From: Nostoc spongiaeforme FACHB-130
GTDB taxonomy: Bacteria; Cyanobacteriota; Cyanobacteriia; Cyanobacteriales; Nostocaceae
Reading direction: 5' to 3'
Length of the DNA stretch: 64,000 nucleotides
Assembly (NCBI RefSeq): GCF_014698475.1
Contig: NZ_JACJTB010000017.1
Coordinates: 1 to 64,000, forward strand
Part shown: positions 34,463 to 44,216 of the stretch, piece by piece
Layout of the letters: every line of letters starts with the position of its first letter
Position numbering within the stretch: position 1 is the stretch's first letter
Made by a program: the position numbers and the translations under genes
The notes under the pieces: generated by a model
Told to the model about the DNA's origin: nothing
Databases searched by the model: none
The model's input: only the letters and a program-made list of their open reading frames with translations

Positions 34463-35329
34463 ATGCCGCAAACAGTTCAGCAGCATCATAGACTAGGTAC
34501 AGAAGTTTTACCAGGTTGCAATCTGACGCAACTTACAAACCAACAAATACAAGAATTTAAACAATCTCTTTGGGCGAATGGTGTAGTTTTCGTCAGAAAT
34601 CAACATTTAACAGCATCACAATTGCAGAAATTTGCCACCCAAGCTTTTGGGGAATCAGGCTTTAAGTATCTACCAAAACCTTTAGACCCAGATATTGACC
34701 CAAATTTACAAAGCCCTGGTGTAGCTATTTTAGGAAATCCCAAAGAAAATTCTCCAGAAATCATTGGTCAATTTGCTTGGCAATGGCATCATGACAAAGA
34801 CCATCTGCCCAGAACAGCAGGTCTAGATATGAATTCTTTGTATGTGGTGATGTTGTATGGTGTGGAAATACCCGCACAAGGAATTGATGGTCAACCCCAC
34901 ACCACTGAATTCCTTGATATGGTGGAAGCTTATCAAAATCTTGAGGCTGAATATCAGCGACAATTAGAGCAAATGTCAATGTATCATCTGCCACCAGCCT
35001 CTAAGCCAGGAGCAGATGTACCGATGAAAAAACATCCTGTTGTTTCAACTCATAAAGTCACGGGACAGAAAGGCTTATATCTAGGTTCAGATACATCCAT
35101 ACTGGTAGGAATGGAAGATGAATTGAGTTTGGCGCAACAATTTTGGCACGAACTATTTCAAAGGATTTTAGAATGTACACCCGTTTATGCTCATGTGTGG
35201 CAGCCTGGAGATTTGGTTTTTTGGGATAACTCCCAAGTTATGCACGCTGGTGTTCCTTATGATGCTAGTCAGTACAAACGTGTGGCATTACGTGTAGGAG
35301 CTGTGGATATAAGTAAGTCGATGCAATAA
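34463..35329 (+). CDS. TauD/TfdA-type Fe(II)/2-oxoglutarate dioxygenase
   Basis: The 288-residue protein has the family metal-ligand motif in QWHHDKDHLPR (His-x-Asp) and a downstream His in NSQVMHAGVPYD, with the 2-oxoglutarate-binding Arg in YKRVALRVGA. The core WANGVVFVRNQHLTASQLQK near the N terminus matches the TauD pattern. Family members hydroxylate or cleave taurine, 2,4-D, carnitine and other substrates. Here the substrate is unknown and no transporter or sulfur gene is adjacent, so a taurine role should not be assumed. All metal-binding residues are intact. Confidence 0.82.
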   Translation: MPQTVQQHHRLGTEVLPGCNLTQLTNQQIQEFKQSLWANGVVFVRNQHLTASQLQKFATQAFGESGFKYLPKPLDPDIDPNLQSPGVAILGNPKENSPEIIGQFAWQWHHDKDHLPRTAGLDMNSLYVVMLYGVEIPAQGIDGQPHTTEFLDMVEAYQNLEAEYQRQLEQMSMYHLPPASKPGADVPMKKHPVVSTHKVTGQKGLYLGSDTSILVGMEDELSLAQQFWHELFQRILECTPVYAHVWQPGDLVFWDNSQVMHAGVPYDASQYKRVALRVGAVDISKSMQ

Positions 35330-35365
35330 AACCAAACTATGTAAAGAAAAGTAAATAAAGCTCAA

Positions 35366-35406
35366 ACGCTTTCTCCCCCTGCTCCCTGCTCCCTGCCCCC
35401 TGCCTT
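35366..35406. repeat. CTCCCTGC tandem repeat
   Basis: Units of CTCCCTGCTCCCTGC and CCCCCTGCC lie between convergent genes. They are of the same type as the repeat at about 48206-48270. Confidence 0.55.
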
Positions 35407-35483
35407 ATTCCAACAATAATTATTTACACCGACCTACTTAGTAGGTAATAGGTGACAGAAGAGGATTTAGTTAAGAGCTAAAT

Positions 35484-36743
35484 TTACCAGGAACCCCAAA
35501 TTGCAAAGGTAATTCCTGGTGTCTGCATATTGACAAACATGGTTTGCCCATCAGGTGAGAAACAAACTCCCGCAAACTCTGATGTGTTGAGAGCATTCCT
35601 GGCAAACTTGTAAAGACTGCCACTGGGTGTAATGCCCAAAATATAATCTGTTCCATCTCCATCTTCACAAAGGAAAATGTCACGGTTGGGGAAAACAATA
35701 ATATTGTCGGGATTATCTAAAACGCCAGAATTATTAGGTTCAATATACAGTTCAACGGTATTGTTAGTAGGCGAATAGCGCCAGATTTGACCATCTCCAC
35801 TACTACCACCACTCTTACAAGTGAAGTAGACATAACCATTACCATAAAAGATACCTTCCCCACCCGAAAACCTAGCCGCACCTTTGTTATAACCTTCGGT
35901 TCTGACGGTATCAGTAGCAGGGTCAGGAGTATTGATTGTTACCCAATCTACAGCCCTTTGAGTATTTTTGGGGAAATTTGTAGCGGTGTTGATTCCAGAT
36001 GAGCCGATAATTCTTAAGGCGTAGAGCGTACCGCCAGCACTCAGGTTGTTGGTTTGGTTGGGAATGAAGCGATAAAATAGTCCATTCGGCTGATCTTCGG
36101 TCATGTAAATATAGCCTGTGTTGGGATCTACCGCAGCAGCCTCATGGTTGAAACGCCCCATAGCTGTTAGTGGAACAGGGGTAACAAAAGTATTGGCGCT
36201 ACTGGGAACTTCAAACACATAACCATGCCTTTTGCTGTTATTGGTTTCAAAGGTTTCCTCACAACTTAACCAAGACCCTGAAGGCGTAGGGCCACCAGCA
36301 CAATTACGAATGGTTCCCGCCAGAACGCCTCGATGTTCCACTAGGTTACGGGAAGAATTAACCACTAATTTAGTGCAACCGCCTCTAGCACTTGTGTTGT
36401 ACTTGCTGCTATTGGGTGCATTTAAACCATTGCTAGAGGTTGGAGAAAGTTCATGGTTGCGGATGAGAATTGTATTACCATTGGCTCCAGCAAAGGCGGC
36501 CATACCGTCGTGACCACCGGGAACTCTGTAGCCGTCAGTCATTGTTTGCCTTGTTTCTGATAATCTTCTGTAAGAAAATCCCGCAGGCAAATCTAGGACA
36601 CCTAGAGGATCTGGTTGTAAAGCACCGTAAGGCCCGGCTGCTAATGTGCGCTGGGCGTAAAAAGCTTGTAATGGTGATAAGAGAACAGCACCTGCTGTTC
36701 CTGTTCCGGCTAAGGTGAAAAATTTACGTCTGGAAAATTTCAT
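35484..36743 (-). CDS. Tat-exported PhoX/DUF839-type protein
   Basis: The 419-residue protein begins MKFSRRKFFTLAGTGTAGAV, a twin-arginine signal peptide, and so is folded before export. The mature part matches DUF839/PhoX-like beta-propellers: PDPLGVLDLPAGFSYRRLSE, ILIRNHELSPTSSNG, SGSWLSCEETFETNN, RFNHEAAAVDPNTGYIYMTE and FSGGEGIFYGNGYVYFTCKS. True PhoX are Ca-dependent alkaline phosphatases. Whether this protein has that activity is unclear from sequence, since only part of the propeller motifs can be matched by eye. It is periplasmic or lumenal. No Pho box was identified. Confidence 0.8.
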   Translation of the reverse strand: MKFSRRKFFTLAGTGTAGAVLLSPLQAFYAQRTLAAGPYGALQPDPLGVLDLPAGFSYRRLSETRQTMTDGYRVPGGHDGMAAFAGANGNTILIRNHELSPTSSNGLNAPNSSKYNTSARGGCTKLVVNSSRNLVEHRGVLAGTIRNCAGGPTPSGSWLSCEETFETNNSKRHGYVFEVPSSANTFVTPVPLTAMGRFNHEAAAVDPNTGYIYMTEDQPNGLFYRFIPNQTNNLSAGGTLYALRIIGSSGINTATNFPKNTQRAVDWVTINTPDPATDTVRTEGYNKGAARFSGGEGIFYGNGYVYFTCKSGGSSGDGQIWRYSPTNNTVELYIEPNNSGVLDNPDNIIVFPNRDIFLCEDGDGTDYILGITPSGSLYKFARNALNTSEFAGVCFSPDGQTMFVNMQTPGITFAIWGSW

Positions 36744-36840
36744 AGTGTTCTCCTGAATTGTCTGCTACTCAGGAGTTATAAGCGATTGATGTTAAGAGAC
36801 AGCTAAGATAACCTTATAAAAGCTAGATAAAAGACGGTTA

Positions 36841-36868
36841 AAAATGAAAAGCCCGCCTGTAGCGGGCT
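36841..36868 (-). terminator. Terminator of the RTX lipase gene
   Basis: AGCCCGC (36850-36856) and GCGGGCT (36862-36868) form a 7-bp GC stem with a five-base loop. Read on the minus strand, it is followed by TTTTCATTTTT, just downstream of the lipase stop. Confidence 0.8.
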
Positions 36869-36886
36869 ATCAGGGACTTTTGAAAT

Positions 36887-38221
36887 TTAAACTGTGACGA
36901 AATAGTTAGCACTCAAGTTGAGGCTGGTGGAACCTTGAATAATCGCTACTAATTCCAGGCTGTTTTCATTGAGGAATAGGGCTGTACCTGTAGGTAAACC
37001 AGTGGGTACGGCTCCCAAGCTGTAGCTAGATTTAGAGCCTGATAATTGGATGATATCTTCTAGGGCATTGAAATCGGTGATTAAGGCATAGTCGCCTAGA
37101 CCAGAGGTGCTGGTATTACCATCGCTGTAGAAGACACCCGTGGTAGCACCAACCACAAAGCGATCGCTCCCTATACTACCTGTTAAGCGGTCAATTTCAC
37201 CCAAACCTCTACCATTGGAGGCATCTGCACCTGTTAGTATATCGTTGCCATCATCACCAAACAAGCGATCGCTCCCTGTACCACCGAAGATAGAATCATT
37301 ACCACGTCCGCCATTGATGCGATCGCTCCCACTATCCCCATAAAGGGAATCATTGCCATCGCCACCTGTAATCCTGTCGTTACCAGCGTTGCCACGAATG
37401 GTATCATTAGCTGCACCACCAGACAAAACATCATTGCCAGCAGTACCAACAAGATTGAGTGCAGCAATTACTTGATTGTTTTTAGTGCTGTTATAGTTCT
37501 CACCCAGAAATCCTGCATTTAGTACGGTGTTCAAGTTCAAAAGAGTGCCGTTGGACTGGGTAAAGCTATTACCTTGGAGTAATTGTGTATACAAAGTATG
37601 GGCATAGCTATGATTACCCACAAAACTGATTTGTCCTGGTTGGAATAGATCATTCCAGTTAATGTAGAGGTCTAGGGTAGCGAGTCGTGCATCGTAGCCC
37701 AGGGTTTCACTAGTATGTATAGCTGTGACGCGAGTTGCATCGGTGGGATCTAAGCGATCGCCTGCGGCTGCGCCTTCAAAATTCGGCCCGGCTGGATCTA
37801 AGCCCACAATTTGTCCGATGGAACTTCCCGTAGCTGCACGATAAGCTGTACCAGCAAACCCCGCTACGTGCGCTCCTAAACTATGTCCAATCAGGTTAAC
37901 ATCAGCTGGGGCTACGCCGCGACTTCTTAAATAAGTAGCTAACTGATTCCCGACATCCCGCGTGTTACTAGCCGCAGTTGGATAATACAAGGAACTTGCG
38001 CCTGCTTCCCAATCTACCAAAATAATGTTTGCATTCGACTCACGCTGCCGAATGGTTTGGGCAATGTTGACTACCCAATCTGCGGGTTGGTAGTTATTCC
38101 CAGCGTTACCAGCAGTACTTTGATAGCCGTGGATAATAGTATATGTCGGCTCACTAGAATTAATTATTCCTGAACGGTTAATAGAACCGTTTCCCCACAC
38201 ATTAAAAGTGACTTGAACCAT
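36887..38221 (-). CDS. RTX lipase (pancreatic-lipase-like domain plus calcium-binding repeats)
   Basis: From the ATG at 38221 the 444-residue product has an alpha/beta-hydrolase domain of the lipase class. It shows PTYTIIHGYQSTAGN (oxyanion region), the nucleophile GHSLGAH at about 112-118, the acid Asp in VGLDPAGPNF and the His in TAIHTSETLG. The second half carries RTX nonapeptides (GGAANDTIRGNAGNDRITGG and on to GTGSDRLFGDDGNDILTG) that bind calcium and mark type I secretion. A C-terminal unit without repeats follows, as in RTX exporters' secretion signals. No T1SS gene is adjacent, but a HlyD/ABC pair lies at the right end of the window. Substrate is unproven. Confidence 0.88.
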   Translation of the reverse strand: MVQVTFNVWGNGSINRSGIINSSEPTYTIIHGYQSTAGNAGNNYQPADWVVNIAQTIRQRESNANIILVDWEAGASSLYYPTAASNTRDVGNQLATYLRSRGVAPADVNLIGHSLGAHVAGFAGTAYRAATGSSIGQIVGLDPAGPNFEGAAAGDRLDPTDATRVTAIHTSETLGYDARLATLDLYINWNDLFQPGQISFVGNHSYAHTLYTQLLQGNSFTQSNGTLLNLNTVLNAGFLGENYNSTKNNQVIAALNLVGTAGNDVLSGGAANDTIRGNAGNDRITGGDGNDSLYGDSGSDRINGGRGNDSIFGGTGSDRLFGDDGNDILTGADASNGRGLGEIDRLTGSIGSDRFVVGATTGVFYSDGNTSTSGLGDYALITDFNALEDIIQLSGSKSSYSLGAVPTGLPTGTALFLNENSLELVAIIQGSTSLNLSANYFVTV

Positions 38222-38367
38222 AGGAAAAATATTTGTTTTTTGGGCATAATTTTTTTGACAGCAAAAATTCACTTATTTGATTGCAGATATTTCCGCAATC
38301 AAATAAATGTCAGATGACAAATTATTTGTTGTACCTGAATTGATAAAAATGATTTTCAGGATTTTTT

Positions 38368-38412
38368 AAATCTTTGTAGAGACGTTCTGCAACAACGTCT
38401 CTACAAAGATTT
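38368..38412. terminator. 19-bp inverted repeat, terminator-like
   Basis: AAATCTTTGTAGAGACGTT (38368-38386) and AACGTCTCTACAAAGATTT (38394-38412) are perfect complements with a seven-base loop, flanked by T/A runs on both strands. It can terminate the upstream minus-strand gene. The sequence is also a common dispersed palindrome of Nostocales. Confidence 0.7.
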
Positions 38413-38594
38413 TTATTTCAATTCAGAAATTTAAATAATTGAAAAACTGATTTTGCCATAGCTAAATTAAGCTTTTTATTTAATTTTTAAGTAAAAAGCA
38501 GTATAAATCTAATTTAAAATTACATAAACTTTTATTTATGTCCCTAAGTGCGATCGCTCATTTAATATAGGAATCCGATTTGATTTCCGAATCT

Positions 38595-38642
38595 AGTTGT
38601 GTAGGCAGGGAGTAGGGAATGGGGAGTAGGGAGTAGGAAAAA
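38595..38642. repeat. GGGAGTAGG tandem repeat
   Basis: Repeats of GGGAGTAGGGAATGGGGAG lie in the gap before the 38763 gene. They are of the family seen inside gcvP on the opposite strand. Confidence 0.5.
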
Positions 38643-38762
38643 AGCCTGACCTAGGTGTACTGGTTTTTTTCATAAATCAAATATGAGTCCTATATTCAAC
38701 AAATAATATATTAATTTTATTTTCTGGTAAAAAATAATCTTAAAAATATTTGGTTAGTTTTA

Positions 38763-39599
38763 CTAACTTTGTTCAAGTTGTCTGTGACTAGACACACGCT
38801 GCGGCTTTTCGTTAGAAATGGCCTTAAGTTTAGAGGTAAATGACTCGGAGCGATCGCTTGTTTCGGGAGTAAAGCGGTCAATTGGGGGATGATTAACGGT
38901 AGATGGCAGTAATTTGGGCTGATTGTCAGAGTTTGCTGAAAAATTATGAGGTAGGACTGGTGAAGAAGTCACCCTAGATTTAGTTTCTGTGGCAGGGAGA
39001 GTTAAAGTTGATGATGCCAAAATGTTTTTGACACGTTCACTTTCGCTACGACTAGAGGCTGTTTCTTTACGTTTGTAGCTGGGTTCAAATTCCGCCTCAA
39101 CCGAGTATGCAGAATGATTTATTGCCAAATTGGCAACATTCGCTACATTTTCTGAGTTACCATCTTCTGGAGCAGGCGGTAACGCTGGTGTATTTAGGGC
39201 AGTTAAGATTTCAGGGAATTTACTGCAAATCAGGCGTTCAAATTCCATGTTGAAATGATAAATTGCCTGCTGCCTTCGTTGCCAAAATGCCAGGATTTGC
39301 TGTACCGAAATCGCTTTATAACGACCTTGATACAAAGCTTCAATGACTGCTAAGTGCAGCCAATCAAGGGGATATTGATTTTGCCAACGGTAAACTAACT
39401 CAGTAGCACTATAGCCACTGAGGTCAAAACTGTAGTGAATTAGGAGGGCGGCTGCTAATTCAGCAGCTGTTTCTGGCGTTTTGGTAAACATGGGACTATT
39501 GGCTTGAGGCAATAGGTGTAAATTTTCGACCCATCGCCTATAGCCTAGTGTGTTTTTAGCTATAGGGTTGGTCACCAAGGTTTCCAAGTTAATCAGCAA
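38763..39599 (-). CDS. Cyanobacterial hypothetical protein
   Basis: A 278-residue soluble protein. The first half is helix-rich and looks conserved (NTLGYRRWVENLHLLPQANS, then ELAAALLIHYSFDLSGYSAT and LAVIEALYQGRYKAISVQQI). The second half is polar, rich in Ser, Thr, Glu and Pro, and likely disordered. No catalytic motif, signal peptide or transmembrane segment is visible. I cannot name a family. It is 19 bp downstream of the SLH beta-helix gene on the same strand, so co-transcription is likely. Its job could relate to that surface protein, but nothing in the sequence proves it. Confidence 0.6.
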   Translation of the reverse strand: MLINLETLVTNPIAKNTLGYRRWVENLHLLPQANSPMFTKTPETAAELAAALLIHYSFDLSGYSATELVYRWQNQYPLDWLHLAVIEALYQGRYKAISVQQILAFWQRRQQAIYHFNMEFERLICSKFPEILTALNTPALPPAPEDGNSENVANVANLAINHSAYSVEAEFEPSYKRKETASSRSESERVKNILASSTLTLPATETKSRVTSSPVLPHNFSANSDNQPKLLPSTVNHPPIDRFTPETSDRSESFTSKLKAISNEKPQRVSSHRQLEQS

Positions 39600-39618
39600 T
39601 GTTTTTCATTTTACTTGG

Positions 39619-41706
39619 TCAACCCTTGGCTGTCGAAACAATATAGGGCGAATTAAGATTTGCGGTGCGGTTAATGGCTACTAAAGCTTGATAAACCATT
39701 GCTGCAACCTCAGCCCTGGTGGCTTCGCGGGTGGGGGCGAGTAAATTAGGCTTGGGGTAGTTGACAACAATGCGTTGTTGTGTAGCGGTTGCCACTGCTT
39801 TTTGGGCATAGTCAGGGATAGTATTACTGTCAGTGTAAGGCAGTAATAAATTACTTTGGGCGGCGGGTAAGCCGAGACCATTCACGAGGGAAACAATCAC
39901 CTGTAACCTTTGGACATTTTGATCGGGGCGGAAAGTGCGATCGCTAAATCCACTCACAAAACCACCACTCGCAGCAATTTGTAAAGCTTTGTAAGCCCAA
40001 AAATTTTGGGGAACATCAATAAATTCAATGGCTGGGCGTTTGGGAGTCGGGTTAAAAGCCGCCGCCACCAAAGCTGCATATTGGGCGCGAGTCATGGGTT
40101 TATCTGGCTGGTAGCTACCATCAGCAAAACCTTGAGTTAAATTCAGGCTTGCTAAGGCGCGAATAAATGGTTCCGCCCAATGTCCCACTAAGTCGGTAAA
40201 TGTCGGAACTTCGGCATCAGGACTGACAATATAAGGCGAGGCGATCGCTTTTTCTTTGCTATTGGCAACCAACGCCTGATATAGTAAGGCGGCCATTTCG
40301 CCGCGTGTAATCTCCCGCAGAGGTTCTAACAAATCCGATTGGGGATAATTGACGATGATTAATTTTTGGGTGGCGACGGCGACAGCATTAGTAGCATAAC
40401 TGGGAATTTGGGCGCGATCGCGGTAGACACTCAACACATTAGAATTACCTCCTGTAAATTTTAAACCGTTAACAATTGATACAATCGCCTGTACCCTTGT
40501 GAGATTATTTCCAGGGCGAAATGTCCCATCAGGAAAACCGCTAATAAATCCGGCTGTCGCCGCACTAAAAATAGCTGGTGCTGCCCAAAAATCTGATTTG
40601 ACATCGGTAAATTTACTAGCTTGACTACTGCTGGGTAACTGAAAAGTTTTCGCCAACACCGCCGCATATTGGGCGCGGGTAATGGGTGCATTGGGGCCAA
40701 ATGTACCATCAGGAAAGCCACTAATTGCCCCTCGGCTAACTAAGGCTTCGACAAACACCGCAGCCCAATGTCCCGCCAAATCAGGAAAACTGCTACTCCC
40801 AGTAACTAATCTCGGACTATCTTCGGTGGCGGCGACGAAATTGACTTGTCCTTTCACCAAAGTGGGGTTTAATTGATTACCAGCAGAAATCAGGGATTGT
40901 GAAGTAGCATTTTGTAAATCAAACTCACCATTATCTTGAAAGATATTCGCCCCAGCATCTTGGCTGTTACCCAAATCTGGGACAGCATTAGCATTAACCA
41001 ACAAGCCACCCTGTGCATTTTTGCTGATCGAATTTTGCCGCAATACCGGACGGGCATCACGGGAAAGAGCGATCGCAGTCCGATTCTCTGATAATTTATT
41101 ATTGGCAATTAATGGCGCGGCTGAGTCTGTAATCGCGATCCCCAAAGGATTTTTTTGAAAAGTGTTGCGTAATATCTCCCCTTTACTATTCCGCGCCATA
41201 AACAACCCACTCGCAGCATGTTGGACAAACAAGTTATCTAAAATGGCGGGTTTGGCGTTTCCGGTAATAAATATTCCTTCTCGTCCACAACTAATCAAAG
41301 TATTGTTAGCCAAATAAGGATTTGATGACTCTATCCATACCCCAGTACCTTTAGCATTGGGATTTGTCACACTCACACCCATCAAACTGGCATCACCCAG
41401 CAATAACAACGTGATATTCTGGACGCTAAAAGTCGGGCTTTGATATTCACCCCCGCCAGAAATGATAATTCCTGCACCTTTATTCAGTTCATTACCAATG
41501 ACTGTTACCCCCGCAGTTAACACCAAGGGAAACTGTTCACCGTTAGCCGCGCTGTAAGTACCTGGTGACAGCTGAATAATTATCGGTGTTGTGGTTCTTA
41601 AGGCACGGGTGAGGCTTTTAAACGGACTCAACCGTGAACCATCATTAGTATCTTTCCCCGTTACAGGGTTGACATAGAGTGTGGCCACGAGGGTGGAATT
41701 TACCAT
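39619..41706 (-). CDS. Beta-helix (DUF1565) protein with six SLH repeats
   Basis: The 695-residue protein starts MVNSTLVATLYVNPVTGKDT, the DUF1565 N terminus. It continues as a right-handed parallel beta-helix to about residue 290 with repeated VxxNxx turns (e.g. NPYLANNTLISCGREGIFIT and AAPLIANNKLSENRTAIALS). Then come six SLH repeats, in two sets of three. Set one starts at FPDLAGHWAAVFVEALVSRG, set two at FTDLVGHWAEPFIRALASLN. The sets align with each other, so they probably arose by internal duplication. No clear signal peptide is seen at the start, so secretion is uncertain. It may bind wall polymers at the surface and carbohydrate through the helix. Confidence 0.82.
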   Translation of the reverse strand: MVNSTLVATLYVNPVTGKDTNDGSRLSPFKSLTRALRTTTPIIIQLSPGTYSAANGEQFPLVLTAGVTVIGNELNKGAGIIISGGGEYQSPTFSVQNITLLLLGDASLMGVSVTNPNAKGTGVWIESSNPYLANNTLISCGREGIFITGNAKPAILDNLFVQHAASGLFMARNSKGEILRNTFQKNPLGIAITDSAAPLIANNKLSENRTAIALSRDARPVLRQNSISKNAQGGLLVNANAVPDLGNSQDAGANIFQDNGEFDLQNATSQSLISAGNQLNPTLVKGQVNFVAATEDSPRLVTGSSSFPDLAGHWAAVFVEALVSRGAISGFPDGTFGPNAPITRAQYAAVLAKTFQLPSSSQASKFTDVKSDFWAAPAIFSAATAGFISGFPDGTFRPGNNLTRVQAIVSIVNGLKFTGGNSNVLSVYRDRAQIPSYATNAVAVATQKLIIVNYPQSDLLEPLREITRGEMAALLYQALVANSKEKAIASPYIVSPDAEVPTFTDLVGHWAEPFIRALASLNLTQGFADGSYQPDKPMTRAQYAALVAAAFNPTPKRPAIEFIDVPQNFWAYKALQIAASGGFVSGFSDRTFRPDQNVQRLQVIVSLVNGLGLPAAQSNLLLPYTDSNTIPDYAQKAVATATQQRIVVNYPKPNLLAPTREATRAEVAAMVYQALVAINRTANLNSPYIVSTAKG

Positions 41707-42048
41707 TGGTTGTTGAGATGCAAGTGTTTAAACGTCACGGCATGAATCATAACTTAGTTGTAGCCGCAATCTTCAAAGCATCATAGCTGTCGTAAATATA
41801 CCGACGTAGCACCATTGGTCGCAAGTAGTTGAAGTGATATCTTGATGACTTCTGCACAAAGGTTGTTCGCTAGGACTGAGTATAAACTACGATACATACA
41901 CATCTCTAAAAATACTACTCATCCTAACATTGGTATTTAAGCGAAGTCTTGCAATGGGACGATATCTCACCCAGAAATCAAGTTTCGGGCTGATAGTCAA
42001 AGTCCACTAAAGTAGATTTATACCATTTCACAAAATTTAGGAATAATT
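41707..42048. other. Intergenic region between divergent genes
   Basis: About 340 bases between the divergent SLH beta-helix and AI-2E genes. AT-rich, with no gene or hairpin recognised. It presumably holds both promoters. Confidence 0.4.
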
Positions 42049-43152
42049 ATGAATATCAAGTTATCAGTTAATCACCTCCTAAAGTGGCTAATTTTAATAC
42101 TGTTGTTTCCGCTATTATTTCTTAATGGATGGCTATTATTAAGGTTTTTTCAATATTTTCAACCTTTGGTAACTATCCTTGTATTAGCATCTTTATTTGC
42201 ATTTATTTTAAATTATCCTGTTGCTTTACTAGAGAGGAAAGGATTAAACCGCAACTATGGAGTTACACTAGTTTTTGTTTTAGCCTCATTGATATTAGTA
42301 ACTTTTGCAATTACGTTATTGCCCATAGTATATGAGCAATTTAATGAAATGGTGAAATTACTACCCCAATGGATTGATTCTAGTGAGACCAAATTACAGG
42401 TTTTAAATGATTGGGCTTTTAGCCAGCACACTCGAATAGATTTTAGTCAGATTTTTACGAAAATTACGGATAAAATTCCTGATGAAGTGGAATATCTTTC
42501 AGATAAGCTGTTAAGCATTATCATCGACACAATTGATAGTGTTTCTGGTGCATTAATTACAGTAGTTTTAAGCTTTTACTTATTGTTAGATGGTTCAAGA
42601 TTGTGGCACGGTATATTTAAGAAGTTGCCTTGGGATTCTGCCCAACAAATTGGTAAATCAATCCAACAAAACTTTCAAAATTACTTGATTGGTCAAGGCA
42701 CATTAGCTTTATTGATGGGACTTGCCCAAACATTCATGTTTTTAGTATTTCAAGTCCAGTTTGGATTGCTTTTTGGCTTAGGAGTAGGAATTTTAAGCTT
42801 AATTCCCTTTGGCGATGTGTTTAGCTTGATTGTAATTACTTTAATTATCGCTACCCATGATTTTTGGTTAGCAGTTAAAGTTTTAGCAGTAGCTGTGATT
42901 ATAGATCAACTCATTGACCAAGCGATCGCGCCGCGCTTGTTAGGAAGTTTCACCGGGCTAAGACCAATTTGGGTGTTAATTTCTTTATTAGTAGGAACTT
43001 ATATTGGTGGCGTTTTAGGGTTAATTATTGCTGTACCAGTGGCTGGTTTTATTAAAGATGTTGCAGATGGCTTTGCTGTATCGCATCATTCTGACACTGC
43101 GGTTTTCGGTGAAGATGCAGAAATGTTACCCCAAGAATCTACATCTGCTTGA
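42049..43152 (+). CDS. AI-2E family transporter (PerM-like)
   Basis: The 367-residue membrane protein has about eight hydrophobic helices of the AI-2E/PerM superfamily. Motifs are LASLFAFILNYPVALLERKG, YLLLDGSRLWHGIFKKLPWD and QQIGKSIQQNFQNYLIGQGT. The signature GLGVGILSLIPFGDVFSLIV follows, then LIDQAIAPRLLGSFTGLRPI. Some members export autoinducer-2, others ions or unrelated molecules, so the substrate is not assigned. ATG start at 42049. The gene converges on a DMT permease whose stop is only nine bases away. Confidence 0.85.
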   Translation: MNIKLSVNHLLKWLILILLFPLLFLNGWLLLRFFQYFQPLVTILVLASLFAFILNYPVALLERKGLNRNYGVTLVFVLASLILVTFAITLLPIVYEQFNEMVKLLPQWIDSSETKLQVLNDWAFSQHTRIDFSQIFTKITDKIPDEVEYLSDKLLSIIIDTIDSVSGALITVVLSFYLLLDGSRLWHGIFKKLPWDSAQQIGKSIQQNFQNYLIGQGTLALLMGLAQTFMFLVFQVQFGLLFGLGVGILSLIPFGDVFSLIVITLIIATHDFWLAVKVLAVAVIIDQLIDQAIAPRLLGSFTGLRPIWVLISLLVGTYIGGVLGLIIAVPVAGFIKDVADGFAVSHHSDTAVFGEDAEMLPQESTSA

Positions 43153-43160
43153 AACTGGTA

Positions 43161-44216
43161 TTAAATACCTTTAAATCCCATTTCGCTTTCTACTTGTTGC
43201 ACCCCGGTAGAGTTGACTTGATTGACGGTAGTGACTCTACGAGTTTGGCGCATTATTCCGAATTGGCTGATAAATATGCCAATAACAATCAAACTACCAC
43301 CTATATATTGAGGTAAAGTTGGGGCTTCATCTAAGATAAAATAAGCTGCCAAAATGCCTGCAATGGGAGTAAATGAGCCAACTAAGGAAGCTAAAGATAC
43401 ACTAGAAGCTCTCAAACCTTTAAACCACAGGGACTGGCCTAAGACGACAATCACCACACTATAAAGCAACATCCACTGCCATAAAAAAGGCGAAAATACT
43501 TCGACAAAATGATGTTGACCGTATAACTTTACAGCCAGAAAGAAAAATACGATAGTACCTAACGCAGTGCGATAAATTGTAAAAATTCCTAAAGGAATGT
43601 GGGAGACAGATTTTTTCCCAATCACGGTAGATATAGCGGCGGCGACGGCGGCGACGGCTGCTAGGATTTCGCCTGTACCTAAGTGAAATCCTGGCATATT
43701 AGTTATATGAGTTCCTGGTGGTTGGAGTAAGACAGTTAGTGTCACACCAATAAAAGCTGCGATCGCACCAATAATTTCCCACAGATTTACTCTTTCTTTC
43801 AATAACCAAATTGATAAAGCTAAAGCCAGTGGTGGTTCTAATCTGCCAACTAAAATCACATTATTGACATTGGTAAGCGCCAATGCCTGAAAAATTAATC
43901 CAGGGGCTAAAGCTCCTGATAGGATAGAAACTACCGACAACACTAACCAATTCTTTACAGATATTTGCTTCAATGCTGTTTTGTTCCACTGCTGCCTATA
44001 GATCAGAATCAGAACCAATAAGGCGCAGATATTACCAACGAACAAGACATTACATAAAGAAATCGGGTTTCTGCCATTTATTAAGTTTTGCGAGCCAATT
44101 TCTGTTAATTTGCGGGTAATTGCGCCAGATGCGCCGAAAATGACGATTGCGAGCCAGAGATAGGCTTGACTGGGAATTCTATCAATGAAATGATGCCATC
44201 TTCTCAGGCTAGTCAC
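43161..44216 (-). CDS. DMT superfamily permease (EamA type)
   Basis: The 351-residue protein has about ten transmembrane helices arranged as two EamA repeats. The first repeat begins AYLWLAIVIFGASGAITRKL and includes LAPGLIFQALALTNVNNVIL. The second includes IYRTALGTIVFFFLAVKLYG and ASLVGSFTPIAGILAAYFIL. Members of the family export metabolites such as amino acids or sugars. The substrate cannot be deduced. The C terminus past residue 325 is polar and cytoplasmic. It converges with the AI-2E gene. Confidence 0.85.
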   Translation of the reverse strand: MTSLRRWHHFIDRIPSQAYLWLAIVIFGASGAITRKLTEIGSQNLINGRNPISLCNVLFVGNICALLVLILIYRQQWNKTALKQISVKNWLVLSVVSILSGALAPGLIFQALALTNVNNVILVGRLEPPLALALSIWLLKERVNLWEIIGAIAAFIGVTLTVLLQPPGTHITNMPGFHLGTGEILAAVAAVAAAISTVIGKKSVSHIPLGIFTIYRTALGTIVFFFLAVKLYGQHHFVEVFSPFLWQWMLLYSVVIVVLGQSLWFKGLRASSVSLASLVGSFTPIAGILAAYFILDEAPTLPQYIGGSLIVIGIFISQFGIMRQTRRVTTVNQVNSTGVQQVESEMGFKGI

